Source of the DNA: Bacteroidota bacterium
Lineage (GTDB): Bacteria > Bacteroidota > Bacteroidia > Bacteroidales > JAAUTT01
DNA: 64,000 nt
Reading direction: 5' to 3'
Assembly (NCBI GenBank): GCA_030706405.1
Contig: JAUZOO010000009.1
Coordinates: forward strand, 124,001 to 188,000
In this document: in pieces, positions 1 to 8,219 of the stretch
How positions within the stretch are numbered: position 1 is the stretch's first letter
Layout of the letters: each line of letters starts with the position of its first letter
Notes under the pieces: model-generated
Seen by the model: the letters and a program-made list of their open reading frames with translations, nothing else
The model's database searches: none
What the model was told of the DNA's origin: nothing
Translations under genes and position numbers: made by a program

Positions 1-900
1 GACAATTATTTTGTTCAGGGTTTCTATGGCAGATTTATAGTCTTTAGAGTTGATCTGGGCAGCTGCAAGGTTGTTACGGGCAATTAGGGAACCGGAACGG
101 ACTGTAATTGCTTTGTTGAAATCTTCATAAGCTCCGTTGTTATCTCCTGATAGATATTTGGCTTTCCCCCGGTTATTATAAGCCTCGTAATAGGCAGGGT
201 TTAACTCTAAAGCGTTAGAAAAATTGGCAATTGCTCCCTTTAAATCGGCAGTTTCTAATTTTATAATTCCTAAACTGTTAAAAGCCAATGCAAATTTAGG
301 TTGAAGTTCAATTGCTTTTTCAAAATCGGCAATGGCGCCTTGGTTGTTGTTTGTTTTGAATTTAGAATATCCCCTGTCATGAAAAGCATAAGCAAAGTCA
401 GGTTTTTTTTCAATAGCTAAGGAGAAATCGGCAATAGCATCTGTATATTTTTTTTTCGAGAGTTGGATAATCCCTTTGTAATAATAGACCATCGGTTCGG
501 TATAGCCATTATAAATGGCTTGGGTGAAATTTTGGAAGGCATCGTCGTAACGTAGTCTGAGAAATGCTATATATCCCTTGTTAAATAAGGCTTCACCGTC
601 GTTAGGATTAAGCGAAAGTGCTTTCTGAAAATCGGCTAAAGCATTTAGAGTATCGTTTTGTTGAAATTTTATCTTTCCTCGTTGAATATAAGCATAATAT
701 AAATTGGGGTCTAACTCAATACATCCGGTTAAAATACTAAAGGCTTCTGAATATTGTTTACTCTGAATAAGGGTTATAGCCTGGTTGTAATAATAAACCG
801 CTTTGTTGTCAAAGGTGATTGGTAAATTGCTGGTGCCCTGCGAATAAATTAAGGTTGTTGGTAAATAGAGCATTGCAATAGCTAAAAAAAATTGTTTCAT
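1..900 (-). CDS. TPR-repeat protein, exported, C-terminus cut by window edge
   Basis: The frame is open from an ATG at 898-900 to the window edge, so about 300 N-terminal residues are visible and the stop lies outside. The first 20 or so residues look like a Sec signal peptide (MKQFFLAIAML, then an S-Q cleavage region). After that come back-to-back tetratricopeptide repeats of 34 residues with typical motifs such as A-x-x-D-F-x-K-A-I-E-L-x-P and Y-x-x-R-G-x-x-K. TPR arrays are protein-binding scaffolds. The protein is probably periplasmic or outer-membrane associated. The partner cannot be told from the sequence. A second exported TPR protein lies at 5000-5932. Confidence 0.85.
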   Translation of the reverse strand, partial: MKQFFLAIAMLYLPTTLIYSQGTSNLPITFDNKAVYYYNQAITLIQSKQYSEAFSILTGCIELDPNLYYAYIQRGKIKFQQNDTLNALADFQKALSLNPNDGEALFNKGYIAFLRLRYDDAFQNFTQAIYNGYTEPMVYYYKGIIQLSKKKYTDAIADFSLAIEKKPDFAYAFHDRGYSKFKTNNNQGAIADFEKAIELQPKFALAFNSLGIIKLETADLKGAIANFSNALELNPAYYEAYNNRGKAKYLSGDNNGAYEDFNKAITVRSGSLIARNNLAAAQINSKDYKSAIETLNKIIV

Positions 901-1061
901 GAACAAGGTTATTAACGTTTTTTACTGATATTTGAAGAGCGTTTTCTGCGTATATATCTTAATATGCTGAAAAACTAAAAGTATAAAAAACAAATATATT
1001 AAGCGAAAGAGTTCTTCATTTATTTTTTCGTATATTTAATAATAAATTTTAATATTCTTCA

Positions 1062-1409
1062 ATGGTAACGGACTTGACCTACCTTAAGAGTTCGGCTGAT
1101 AATAATCCGGAATTGATTAAGGAGATGATAGCGATTTTTATTGAGCAGGTAGAAGGGTATATTCGGGAAATTCAGAAACTTCTCAATGATAAAAACTATG
1201 TTGCATTGGGCAGATTAGCACATAAAGCAAAATCGTCCATTGCTATTGTGGGGATGAACGAACTTGCTGCAGACCTTAAAAAGTTGGAAATACTCACCAA
1301 TGAAGGTTTGGAAGAAACGATATACCCGATTATTGTTGAACGGTTTAGAGTTGAATGTCAACTGGCAATTTGTGAACTTCAAAAATATATTTTAACGTTG
1401 GAGGTATAA
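1062..1409 (+). CDS. Histidine phosphotransfer (Hpt) domain protein
   Basis: A 115-residue single-domain protein. Residues about 15-110 match the Hpt four-helix bundle. The phospho-accepting site is H54 in the context L-A-H-K-A-K-S-S, the usual H-x-x-K-S/G motif. Hpt proteins shuttle phosphate between the receiver of a hybrid histidine kinase and a downstream receiver. No kinase is adjacent. The next gene, 35 bases downstream on the same strand, is a STAS protein, so the pair is probably cotranscribed and links a phosphorelay to a partner-switching module (inference). A lone receiver protein at 12986-13360 is a possible but unproven partner. Confidence 0.85.
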   Translation: MVTDLTYLKSSADNNPELIKEMIAIFIEQVEGYIREIQKLLNDKNYVALGRLAHKAKSSIAIVGMNELAADLKKLEILTNEGLEETIYPIIVERFRVECQLAICELQKYILTLEV

Positions 1410-1444
1410 TTTTTCCAACTTTTTTAAACCTAAATTTAAACGCC

Positions 1445-1789
1445 ATGATGAGGATTGAGCAAATTAACGGGTGTTATGTTGTTACTTTTAACGATATAAG
1501 CAAGTTTAATGCATTGATAACGGATATGGTTAAAGAGCAGCTAAATTCTCTTTTCAGTAAGCCGGATGTTAAACTGATATTAAACCTTAAAGGGGTTAAA
1601 TATATTGATAGTACAGGTTTTGGAGTTTTTCTTTCGGTCATGAAAACGGCCCGTCTAAGTAAAGGAGAATTTAAAATTTGTGGTATCGAAAATGACGCTA
1701 TGGTGTTGTTTAAAATACTTCAATTAAACAACGTTTTTGAGATTTATGATAATTTGGAGGTTTGTCTCAATAGCTTTGCCAACAAGTAA
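1445..1789 (+). CDS. STAS-domain protein (anti-sigma factor antagonist type)
   Basis: 114 residues spanning one STAS domain. The signature Y-I-D-S-T-G-F-G contains S56, the residue that is phosphorylated in SpoIIAA/RsbV-type antagonists. In those systems the unphosphorylated form releases a bound partner from its anti-sigma or switch kinase. The start could be either of two adjacent ATGs (1445 or 1448). It follows the Hpt gene by 35 bases, so the two are probably one operon. No anti-sigma kinase or PP2C phosphatase is encoded nearby. The last codons lie inside the terminator stem. Confidence 0.85.
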   Translation: MMRIEQINGCYVVTFNDISKFNALITDMVKEQLNSLFSKPDVKLILNLKGVKYIDSTGFGVFLSVMKTARLSKGEFKICGIENDAMVLFKILQLNNVFEIYDNLEVCLNSFANK

Positions 1790-1823
1790 AAAGGCGGATA
1801 ATTTATCCGCCTTTTTACTTGTT
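1781..1823. terminator. Bidirectional intrinsic terminator between convergent genes
   Basis: A perfect 20-base inverted repeat (arms 1781-1800 and 1804-1823, 3-base loop) with a GGCGGATA/TATCCGCC core flanked by A and T runs. It includes the stop codon of the STAS gene and sits before the end of the convergent CBM48 gene, so it can serve both strands. Confidence 0.9.
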
Positions 1824-1837
1824 GTATGTCGGTAGAG

Positions 1838-2140
1838 CTATACAGTTATTACAGAATTGTATTGGCCAATTCCGTTGGGAGAATGTTTGTCTGCTTCCGG
1901 GTCATTTATCCAAATACTATTGTTTATTAAATATTTAAATTCGTATTCTTGTCCGCAATTCAGCGAAAATGTTTGAGTAAAACTTCCACTTTTTAGCTTT
2001 TTCATCGATTCAACATTGGGATTCCAATTGTTAAAATTTCCCAGAACTTTTATCGAATTGATACTGTCTAGAACTTCTTGAGTCGTACTAAAAGTTACCT
2101 TGCAAATACCGTTTTTTAAGTACTGTTTTTTAATACTCAT
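1838..2140 (-). CDS. CBM48/AMPK-beta-type glycogen-binding domain protein
   Basis: 100 residues, a single immunoglobulin-like early-set domain. Visible hallmarks are V-L-G-N-F-N-N-W-N, then G-x-F near the middle, then Y-E-F-K-Y-L-I-N-N followed by W-I-N-D-P. This is the glycogen-binding fold of AMPK-beta and isoamylase N-termini, here free-standing. It lies 45 bases downstream of the GH57 gene on the same strand. It probably acts as a detached carbohydrate-binding partner in storage-polysaccharide metabolism in the cytoplasm (inference from the neighbour and the lack of a signal peptide). Confidence 0.8.
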   Translation of the reverse strand: MSIKKQYLKNGICKVTFSTTQEVLDSINSIKVLGNFNNWNPNVESMKKLKSGSFTQTFSLNCGQEYEFKYLINNSIWINDPEADKHSPNGIGQYNSVITV

Positions 2141-2185
2141 AGGGTTTGTTTTTAATATTAAATTTGTATTATGACATGAATAGCT

Positions 2186-3415
2186 TTATATCAATATTGT
2201 TTTTTTGCTTTTCTTCATTTCTGTTTGGGTTAAGATAAAGCGGTTTAGCCGTATCGTAAAATCATTTAAAATATTCATATAATTGATAAAGGCTTCGTAC
2301 GGAGATTCGTACGGTTTTTTGATGGTGAGATCTTTTTTGCCCGAAAAAAATTTGTTACCCATATAATAAAAATGATCACTTGCCTGTAAGTACAGCCAGT
2401 CTTGTAATAGTCTGGAGTCGGAACAAAGCTCGATTTTTTTATCCAAAGCATAAAGTTTATCAAAAGCTTCCTGCTGTAATTCATTTTTAAGGAGGGAGCT
2501 TAAATCCTTGTCACTGGTCAATAATTGAGGATACGACACGTCAATGGCCGATATAGGCTGGATATGCTCCGCTATTTCTGTAGGGGTCATGAATTTATAA
2601 TCCGAGTCCGTAAATATTTTTTCAGAAAATGATTCCAGAAACTTGAAAATTCCGGAATCCTTTTTGTGATAAGTCCCAAATGTTTCATAATTCATAAGAA
2701 GGGTAATAACTTCTTCATTATGATTTATTTGGTTTAGCCAGTGAACATACTTATCGGCAGTTAAAGGCCATTGATTCCAGCTCCGGTTTGAAAAACGAAG
2801 CATTATATCGTCACTCAACTGTGGGTTTCGTAGTAGAACTTTTAGTCTGGGGTTTATGGCGTTACAATAAGCGTAATTGGGACTCTTCCATTGAAGAAAA
2901 TCCATCTCACCTTCAGTAATAATTGACTTAAAGCCCATCTCTGCAATTGTCGCACCAATTTCATTCGAGTAAATTAGGTCGGTATTTTTAAAGCTTTTGG
3001 GTTGATGTCCGAAAAGTTCTTCAATTATGTTAGCATGGGCTTTTACCTGATTTTTGAAATTATCCTTATGACTTAAGGATACTAAAGAGTGTGAATAGGT
3101 TTCAGCCAGAAACTCAACGCATCCGGTATTGGCCAGACGTTGGAAACTCTCGATAACTTCCGGGGCATATAATAAAAACTGGTCAATAACAATACCAGAT
3201 ATAGAAAATGAGACTTTAAACTTGCCATTATGCTTTTGTATCAGCTTCAATAATAAATCGTTGGTTGGTAAATAGCTGTGCGTGGCAATCTTTCGGATAT
3301 TCAATTCATTCGTATAATCATCGTAGAAATAAGGATCGTTACCAATATCGAAAAAGTGAACCTTACGAAACCGAAAGGGTTGATGAATAGTAAAATTTAA
3401 GCAAATAGTCCTCAT
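2186..3415 (-). CDS. Glycoside hydrolase family 57 (alpha-amylase-like)
   Basis: 409 residues, no signal peptide, so cytoplasmic. Conserved GH57 regions are visible: H-Q-P at 11-13, C-V-E-F-L-A-E-T-Y-S-H at about 99-109, and I-T-E-G-E at 166-170 with E168 at the nucleophile position. The fourth region reads M-N-Y-E-T-F-G at 241-247, where alpha-amylases of this family usually have M-D-Y-E-T-F-G. The expected acid/base Asp is therefore Asn242. The protein may be an amylase-like relative with reduced or different activity. The downstream CBM48 protein supports a role with glycogen or starch-like glucan. Confidence 0.85.
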   Translation of the reverse strand: MRTICLNFTIHQPFRFRKVHFFDIGNDPYFYDDYTNELNIRKIATHSYLPTNDLLLKLIQKHNGKFKVSFSISGIVIDQFLLYAPEVIESFQRLANTGCVEFLAETYSHSLVSLSHKDNFKNQVKAHANIIEELFGHQPKSFKNTDLIYSNEIGATIAEMGFKSIITEGEMDFLQWKSPNYAYCNAINPRLKVLLRNPQLSDDIMLRFSNRSWNQWPLTADKYVHWLNQINHNEEVITLLMNYETFGTYHKKDSGIFKFLESFSEKIFTDSDYKFMTPTEIAEHIQPISAIDVSYPQLLTSDKDLSSLLKNELQQEAFDKLYALDKKIELCSDSRLLQDWLYLQASDHFYYMGNKFFSGKKDLTIKKPYESPYEAFINYMNILNDFTIRLNRFILTQTEMKKSKKTILI

Positions 3416-3655
3416 AGCAGTGATATTATTGTTACTGTTAATTTAATTATTTTTTACCAAACATGATTGATTATTTGTAATTATTCATGCAAAATATATT
3501 TATTCTAAAGAGTGATTTTAAAGTATAAATTAAGATTTAAAATAAATATGAATGTTTGTTAAGTATTTAAATTTTAGTTATATATTAAATATTAAGATGC
3601 ATAAATCTGTGCCGCTTTTGAAAGCTGACAATTGAAAGTATATACCCAAAAACAG

Positions 3656-3686
3656 TTGTATTCTTTCGTCTTTTTTTCTATCTTTA
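3656..3686 (+). promoter_or_regulatory. Bacteroidota-type promoter, near-consensus
   Basis: TTG at 3656-3658 and TATCTTTA at 3679-3686 are 20 bases apart and precede the gene at 3713. The -7 element differs from TAnnTTTG at one base. The rest of the 3416-3712 intergenic region is very AT-rich and shows no other clear signal. Confidence 0.5.
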
Positions 3687-3712
3687 TTATACAACTTTAA
3701 ATATTTACAATT

Positions 3713-4012
3713 ATGGCTAGCATATTTGAACTTCTGAAAGTGGCATTAAATTCATCAGACCGGTACGTAGTTGTAGATGCCAATGGTAAAAATCATGAAT
3801 TAAATGAAGAAGTAGCCGGAACACCAAAGTTTATATCTAAAAAGGAATCAATTGCGGAAATCCTATTCGACAAATCTGAAGTTGATGCTAATGATATAAA
3901 GGAACTGAATGAGATATTTACGGGTGTTATTAATACGCTGAATGCCCCGGAATTAGTGGAATTTGCAAATGCTAATGAAATACGGATACCTACACCCGAC
4001 TTGGGCGAATAG
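3713..4012 (+). CDS. Small conserved-looking hypothetical protein (99 aa)
   Basis: I do not recognise the family. The protein is short, acidic and probably soluble, with no signal peptide, membrane segment or cysteine. It begins MASIFELLKVAL and has an acidic C-terminus (P-D-L-G-E). A promoter-like element precedes it and a terminator follows it, so it appears to be a real monocistronic gene. The neighbours (GH57 on the opposite strand, P-II protein downstream) do not suggest a function. Confidence 0.65.
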   Translation: MASIFELLKVALNSSDRYVVVDANGKNHELNEEVAGTPKFISKKESIAEILFDKSEVDANDIKELNEIFTGVINTLNAPELVEFANANEIRIPTPDLGE

Positions 4013-4020
4013 TAGTGTTA

Positions 4021-4062
4021 AAAGCGGGATTGGCTTAGAAAATTTTAAAACATTCCCGCTTT
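4021..4062 (+). terminator. Intrinsic terminator after the 99-aa gene
   Basis: Stem AAAGCGGGA (4021-4029) pairs with TCCCGCTTT (4054-4062) around a 24-base AT-rich loop and is followed by GTTTT. It starts 8 bases after the stop codon. Confidence 0.7.
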
Positions 4063-4571
4063 GTTTTAGGTTATAGGGTAACGAGGATTAATGTTAAGGT
4101 AAGTTGGTTGACTATTCTATAAAAGGTTTTGAAAGGAATGATGAAAACGGGTTTAAATTTGCTATTAGGCAAGGAGAGGAGCGCTTGAGTTTGCAATATT
4201 GACGTTAAAAAATTATTTAAGGTCTGACCTGGGAAAAAATTAGGAAGCTATTTTTGAAAGCATTACTCTAATAGGAGAGGGGTTTGGTAAAAATTATCTT
4301 ATTGTTTACCGCAAAAACTTATTTTAAGGGAGTGCATCATTGGTTATGTTAGTTTTTAACTATTTTAATGGTTTTGTGGATATTCCGATTAAATTTCTTC
4401 TGTTTGTGGAACTTTTGATATAGATTTATTAAATTTGTTACTGAATTAAGAGGAAGCAGATGTTTTGTGTTGGCCTTTAAAGCTGCAGAATAGAATGTTC
4501 TTTTTTATTGCTAAAAGGGTATTGCAATGCAATATTTGAGTTGAAATTTATAAACCATTAAACGTTGAACT
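4063..4571. other. Gene-free region upstream of the P-II gene
   Basis: About 510 bases with no supportable ORF, RNA gene or repeat on either strand. It is AT-rich and unstructured to the eye. It could hold a long leader or regulatory region for the P-II gene, or a decayed gene. I see no feature that decides. Confidence 0.5.
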
Positions 4572-4919
4572 ATGAAAAAAATTGAGGCCATAATTCGTAA
4601 ATCAAGGTTTGAAGATGTTAGAAAAGCTTTGCATGAAGCTGATATTGACTTTCTTTCCTGGTGGGATGTAAGAGGACAGGGTACGGCCAAACAAGGGCTT
4701 ATATTCAGAGGTGTTTCATATGATGTAACGGAAATTGACAGGGTATTTTTATCGTTTGTAGTTAGGGATATTAATGTCGAAAAATCCGTTAATGCAATCC
4801 TTAAAAAAGCGTATACCGGCGAGAGTGGGGACGGACGTATTTTTATAATACCAATAGAACAATCTATTCGTATTCGTACCGGAGACCGCGGTGATGAATC
4901 GTTGTATGACAAAAAATAA
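4572..4919 (+). CDS. P-II family nitrogen regulatory protein
   Basis: 115 residues, the normal P-II length. Family hallmarks are the M-K-K-I-E-A-I-I-R start, the T-loop ending F-R-G-V-S-Y with Y50 at the position of the uridylylated Tyr51 of E. coli GlnB, the T-G-x-x-G-D-G-R-I-F B-loop (82-91) and the I-R-I-R-T-G C-loop. The residue aligned with Tyr46 is Phe. P-II proteins bind 2-oxoglutarate and ATP/ADP and control nitrogen transport and assimilation. P-II genes are often next to an amtB ammonium channel. None is visible here, so this is an orphan copy whose target is unknown. Confidence 0.9.
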   Translation: MKKIEAIIRKSRFEDVRKALHEADIDFLSWWDVRGQGTAKQGLIFRGVSYDVTEIDRVFLSFVVRDINVEKSVNAILKKAYTGESGDGRIFIIPIEQSIRIRTGDRGDESLYDKK

Positions 4920-4937
4920 TTTGATATTGAAATAGAG

Positions 4938-4995
4938 GATATCATAAACATAAAAGGCATCTCAATATTGAGATGCCTTTTATGTTTATGATATC
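4938..4995. terminator. Bidirectional terminator with 29-base perfect stem
   Basis: A perfect palindrome with two 29-base arms (4938-4966 and 4967-4995). Its centre is AAAAGGCATCTC/GAGATGCCTTTT and its ends are GATATC. It lies between the convergent P-II and TPR genes and has A/T tracts usable in either direction. Confidence 0.9.
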
Positions 4996-4999
4996 AATA

Positions 5000-5932
5000 T
5001 TATCGTTTGGGTGAATTATCGGAACATTCAAGAACAATCATTTTACAGGCATTGGTATTGTTCAAACGACACGATTTATGAAAATAAAAACAGGCATTTC
5101 CCTTGTCATTCATTTTTAGATAGGTCATGCCTAAATTGTAATAAGTTACAGGATTGTTGGGGTTAAGCTCATCTGATTTGATAAAGTCATCAATAGATTC
5201 TTTATAATTTTCCATCTGGTAGTTTGCCAATCCCCTACTGTGATAGGCGGTAGCGCTTTGTGGATCGAAACCGATGGCTTTGTTAAATGCTTCAATCGCG
5301 TTATCAAGTAGAGATAGGTTAAGAAAGGAAATTCCCCGGTTAAAATTTATTCCAAAGGAGTTAAAATTGGCATTTAAGGAAATAACTTTTTCAAAGTCAA
5401 GAAGAGCTCTGGCGTATTTTCCTGTAGAGTTGTTTAGTAGACCCCGCGCATAGTAAAATTCAGGATTTTGAGGTTGATGAAGAATGACTTCATCGAGAAT
5501 CCTATAAGCTTCTTTGGAGTTTCCCTGCTGATCCATAACTTTGGCCTTTCCTACAATAGCCTTATCCGGTTTATCTTTTGACCGTGAAGCTTCGTTATAG
5601 GCTTGAAGAGCCTTAGTATAGTCTTTCATGTTGAAAAGAACGTCTCCTTTAAGTGTTAAGGCTCGCCCGTTATCTGGGGTTAACTTCAACGCTTGCTCAA
5701 CATCCTTTTTTGCTTCCTGATAATTGCCAAGATCTATTTTAGCTTCAGCGCGACCACATAAGGCATCAATATTGTTGGGTTGGTTAATTAGAAAACGGTT
5801 ATAGTCTTGTATTGCCCCCTCAAAATTACGTTTACTAAGTTTTTCATTGCCCGATTCCAGAAAGGATCCAACCTGAGCCTGCGTTTGGATAACCACAATA
5901 AGTAAAAAGAATGAAAGCGCATATTTAATCAT
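5000..5932 (-). CDS. Exported TPR-repeat protein
   Basis: 310 residues from the ATG at 5930-5932. The frame is open further upstream, but starting there would put 21 unrelated residues in front of a clear signal peptide (MIKYALSFFLLIVVIQTQA). The mature part consists of about eight TPR repeats and ends in a cysteine-containing tail that retains a repeat-like motif. Likely a periplasmic or surface-exposed protein-binding scaffold. It follows yjbQ by about 52 bases and may be cotranscribed with it. The function of the pair is not evident. Confidence 0.85.
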   Translation of the reverse strand: MIKYALSFFLLIVVIQTQAQVGSFLESGNEKLSKRNFEGAIQDYNRFLINQPNNIDALCGRAEAKIDLGNYQEAKKDVEQALKLTPDNGRALTLKGDVLFNMKDYTKALQAYNEASRSKDKPDKAIVGKAKVMDQQGNSKEAYRILDEVILHQPQNPEFYYARGLLNNSTGKYARALLDFEKVISLNANFNSFGINFNRGISFLNLSLLDNAIEAFNKAIGFDPQSATAYHSRGLANYQMENYKESIDDFIKSDELNPNNPVTYYNLGMTYLKMNDKGNACFYFHKSCRLNNTNACKMIVLECSDNSPKR

Positions 5933-5984
5933 AATGGAGCAATTTGGATCTACATCCGGGGTGGATGTTTGACATAAGTATTTG

Positions 5985-6401
5985 TTATTCACCAATTATT
6001 TTCACCAGTACCCTTTTCTTACGCATGCCGTCAAATTCGCCGTAAAAAATTTGTTCCCAAGGGCCAAAGTCAAGTTTGCTCTCGGTTAGAGCTACCAAAA
6101 CTTCACGCCCCATAATAGTTCGTTTCAGATGGGCATCAGCATTATCCTCAAAGCCATTGTGTTTGTATTGGGAATGGGGCTTTTCGGGGGCAAGTTTTTC
6201 AAGCCACACCTCAAAGTCCTGAAGAAGTCCAGATTCGTCATCGTTAATAAAAACACTGGAAGAAATGTGCATGGCGTTTATCAGTACCAACCCTTCTTTC
6301 ATCCCGCTTTCTCGAACACAATCTTCAATCTGACGGGTAATATTTATAAATGCCCTCCGGCTATTTACGTTGAACCAAAGTTCTTTGCGATAGCTTTTCA
6401 T
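5985..6401 (-). CDS. yjbQ: YjbQ family (UPF0047) protein
   Basis: 138 residues, full family length. The conserved core [15 protein letters not shown], then the N-A-D-A-H-L-K-R block and the C-terminal [14 protein letters not shown] segment are all present. The histidines belong to the putative active site. Family members have been reported to show weak thiamine-phosphate synthase activity, and the physiological role is unsettled. It is cytoplasmic. It is separated from the upstream phosphohexomutase gene by a hairpin, so it probably starts a new unit. Confidence 0.9.
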   Translation of the reverse strand: MKSYRKELWFNVNSRRAFINITRQIEDCVRESGMKEGLVLINAMHISSSVFINDDESGLLQDFEVWLEKLAPEKPHSQYKHNGFEDNADAHLKRTIMGREVLVALTESKLDFGPWEQIFYGEFDGMRKKRVLVKIIGE

Positions 6402-6419
6402 GTTGTTGGTTTTAAGGTT

Positions 6420-6453
6420 AAGACCATGCAGATTTAAAAAATCGCATGGTCTT
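6420..6453 (-). terminator. Hairpin ending the nucleotide-sugar operon
   Basis: AAGACCATGC (6420-6429) pairs with GCATGGTCTT (6444-6453). It lies between the stop codon of the phosphohexomutase gene and the start of yjbQ. The T-tract on the minus strand is short, so it may be leaky. Confidence 0.65.
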
Positions 6454-6468
6454 TATACGGAAAGAATT

Positions 6469-8214
6469 TTATTTCAGTTTTAAATCGACAATAATATTCT
6501 TGATTTTTTCATCAAGTAGTTGATTTGCTTTTTCAAATTCTTTAACATCTGAAAGATTACTCCTTACCCCAAAGTAAAATTTAATTTTAGGCTCGGTACC
6601 TGAAGGCCGAATGGATATTTTTGAGCCATCTTTGGTGATAAACTGTAAAACATTTGATTTAGGCAGGTCTATTTCTGTTTCAGTTCCTTTTGCCACATCA
6701 AAAGCTTTGCGTTTTTGATAATCGAGGATGGAGGTTACATCTGACCCGTTGATTTGTTGGGGCGGAGACTGACGAAAATTGTCCATCATCTTTTGGATTT
6801 CTTCAGCACCTTCTTTGCCTTTCTTTGTTACAGAAAGTAGTGATTCTTTATAAAGCCCAAATTTTCCGTAGATGTCGAGCAGTAATCCATACAAGGTTTT
6901 ATTCTGGGTTTTAGCCCAAGCTGCTGCTTCAGCAATGAGAGCGCAAGCCATGATGGCATCTTTATCGCGAACAAATTCTCCGGCGAGGTATCCGTAGCTT
7001 TCTTCTCCACCTCCAATAAAAGTGGCTTTTCCTTCGTTTTGTTTAATAACTTCAGCGATATATTTAAATCCGGTAAGTACGTCGTAGCAAGGAACTTCGA
7101 AAGCTTTGGCCATATCAGCAATCAGCTCAGTGGTAACGATAGTTTTAACCAAGTATTCTTTGCCTTTGAGCTTCCCATTTTCTTTCCATTTGGTAAGAAG
7201 GTAGAAAATAAGGATAGATGCAGCCTGATTGCCGTTGAGTAGAATTACTTCGTTGTTATTGTTACGTACGGCAATACCCACGCGGTCGGCATCGGGGTCG
7301 GTTGCCATCACTAAATCAGCTCCGGTTTCTTTGGCTTTTTCGATAGCCATGTTGAGAGCTGCTGATTCTTCGGGGTTTGGTGAAACAATGGTAGGGAAGT
7401 TTCCATCAGGAATATCCTGTTCCGGAACATGGATAATATTTTTGAAGCCCATTTTTTGCAATACCATAGGAACCAGTTTTACTCCCGTTCCGTGAAGCGG
7501 GGTATAGACAATTTTCATGTCGGCATTCTGGGCTATGGATTCGGGCGACAGAGACAAAGCCTTGATTTTATCGGTATAGATTTCGTCGATTTCGTTACCG
7601 ATAATGGTAATATTTTCTTTCGGACCATTAAATTTGACCTCTTTAATATCGGTAATTTTATTTACCTCGTCGATGATGTTATTGTCGTGCGGAGGAACAA
7701 CCTGTCCTCCATCATTCCAATAGGCCTTATAGCCATTGTACTCCTTAGGGTTATGCGAAGCTGTGAGTACGATACCGCTCTGGCATCCTAGATGGCGGAT
7801 GGCAAACGATAGTTCGGGAGTGGGGCGTAAAGCCTCAAAAAGGAAAACTTTAAAACCATTTCCGGCAAAGATTCCGGCTGCAGCTTCAGCAAACAAACGG
7901 CTGTTGTTACGGCTGTCATGTGCAATTGCCACTTTTATTTCGGGCAAATCTTTAAATTCTTTCTTCAAATAATTAGATAATCCTTGTGTTGCAGTTCCTA
8001 CGGTGTAGATGTTCATACGGTTAGAACCAACACCCATAATACCACGTAAGCCACCGGTCCCAAATTCGAGGTCTCGATAGAAACTGTCTATAAGTTCATT
8101 TTCATTATTTTCGAGAAGGTATTTAACCTGATTTCGGGTTTCGTTGTCGTAATTTTCGGAAAGCCAAAGTTGAGCTTTTTCCTTTACTGACGTAAGTATG
8201 TCCTGGTTGCTCAT
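6469..8214 (-). CDS. pgm: Phosphoglucomutase/phosphomannomutase family enzyme
   Basis: 581 residues, the length of Bacillus PgcA-type alpha-phosphoglucomutases. Four family sites are visible: T-A-S-H-N-P at 151-156 with the phosphoserine S153, the metal loop D-P-D-A-D-R at 306-311, the sugar-binding loop G-G-G-E-E-S-Y-G at 401-408, and the phosphate-binding R-P-S-G-T-E-P-K at 536-543. It interconverts hexose 6- and 1-phosphates in the cytoplasm. It is last in a tight operon, 5 bases after rfbD, so glucose 1-phosphate supply is coupled to dTDP- and UDP-sugar synthesis. Strict glucose versus mannose specificity cannot be told. Confidence 0.93.
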   Translation of the reverse strand: MSNQDILTSVKEKAQLWLSENYDNETRNQVKYLLENNENELIDSFYRDLEFGTGGLRGIMGVGSNRMNIYTVGTATQGLSNYLKKEFKDLPEIKVAIAHDSRNNSRLFAEAAAGIFAGNGFKVFLFEALRPTPELSFAIRHLGCQSGIVLTASHNPKEYNGYKAYWNDGGQVVPPHDNNIIDEVNKITDIKEVKFNGPKENITIIGNEIDEIYTDKIKALSLSPESIAQNADMKIVYTPLHGTGVKLVPMVLQKMGFKNIIHVPEQDIPDGNFPTIVSPNPEESAALNMAIEKAKETGADLVMATDPDADRVGIAVRNNNNEVILLNGNQAASILIFYLLTKWKENGKLKGKEYLVKTIVTTELIADMAKAFEVPCYDVLTGFKYIAEVIKQNEGKATFIGGGEESYGYLAGEFVRDKDAIMACALIAEAAAWAKTQNKTLYGLLLDIYGKFGLYKESLLSVTKKGKEGAEEIQKMMDNFRQSPPQQINGSDVTSILDYQKRKAFDVAKGTETEIDLPKSNVLQFITKDGSKISIRPSGTEPKIKFYFGVRSNLSDVKEFEKANQLLDEKIKNIIVDLKLK

Positions 8215-8219
8215 ATAAG

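Noticed and set aside
4063-4571. Decayed gene or small RNA upstream of the P-II gene
   Set aside because: No frame with coding character and no compensatory stem could be supported by eye.
4511-4960. 149-codon minus-strand frame across the P-II gene
   Set aside because: It is the antisense shadow of a clear P-II gene and runs into its terminator.
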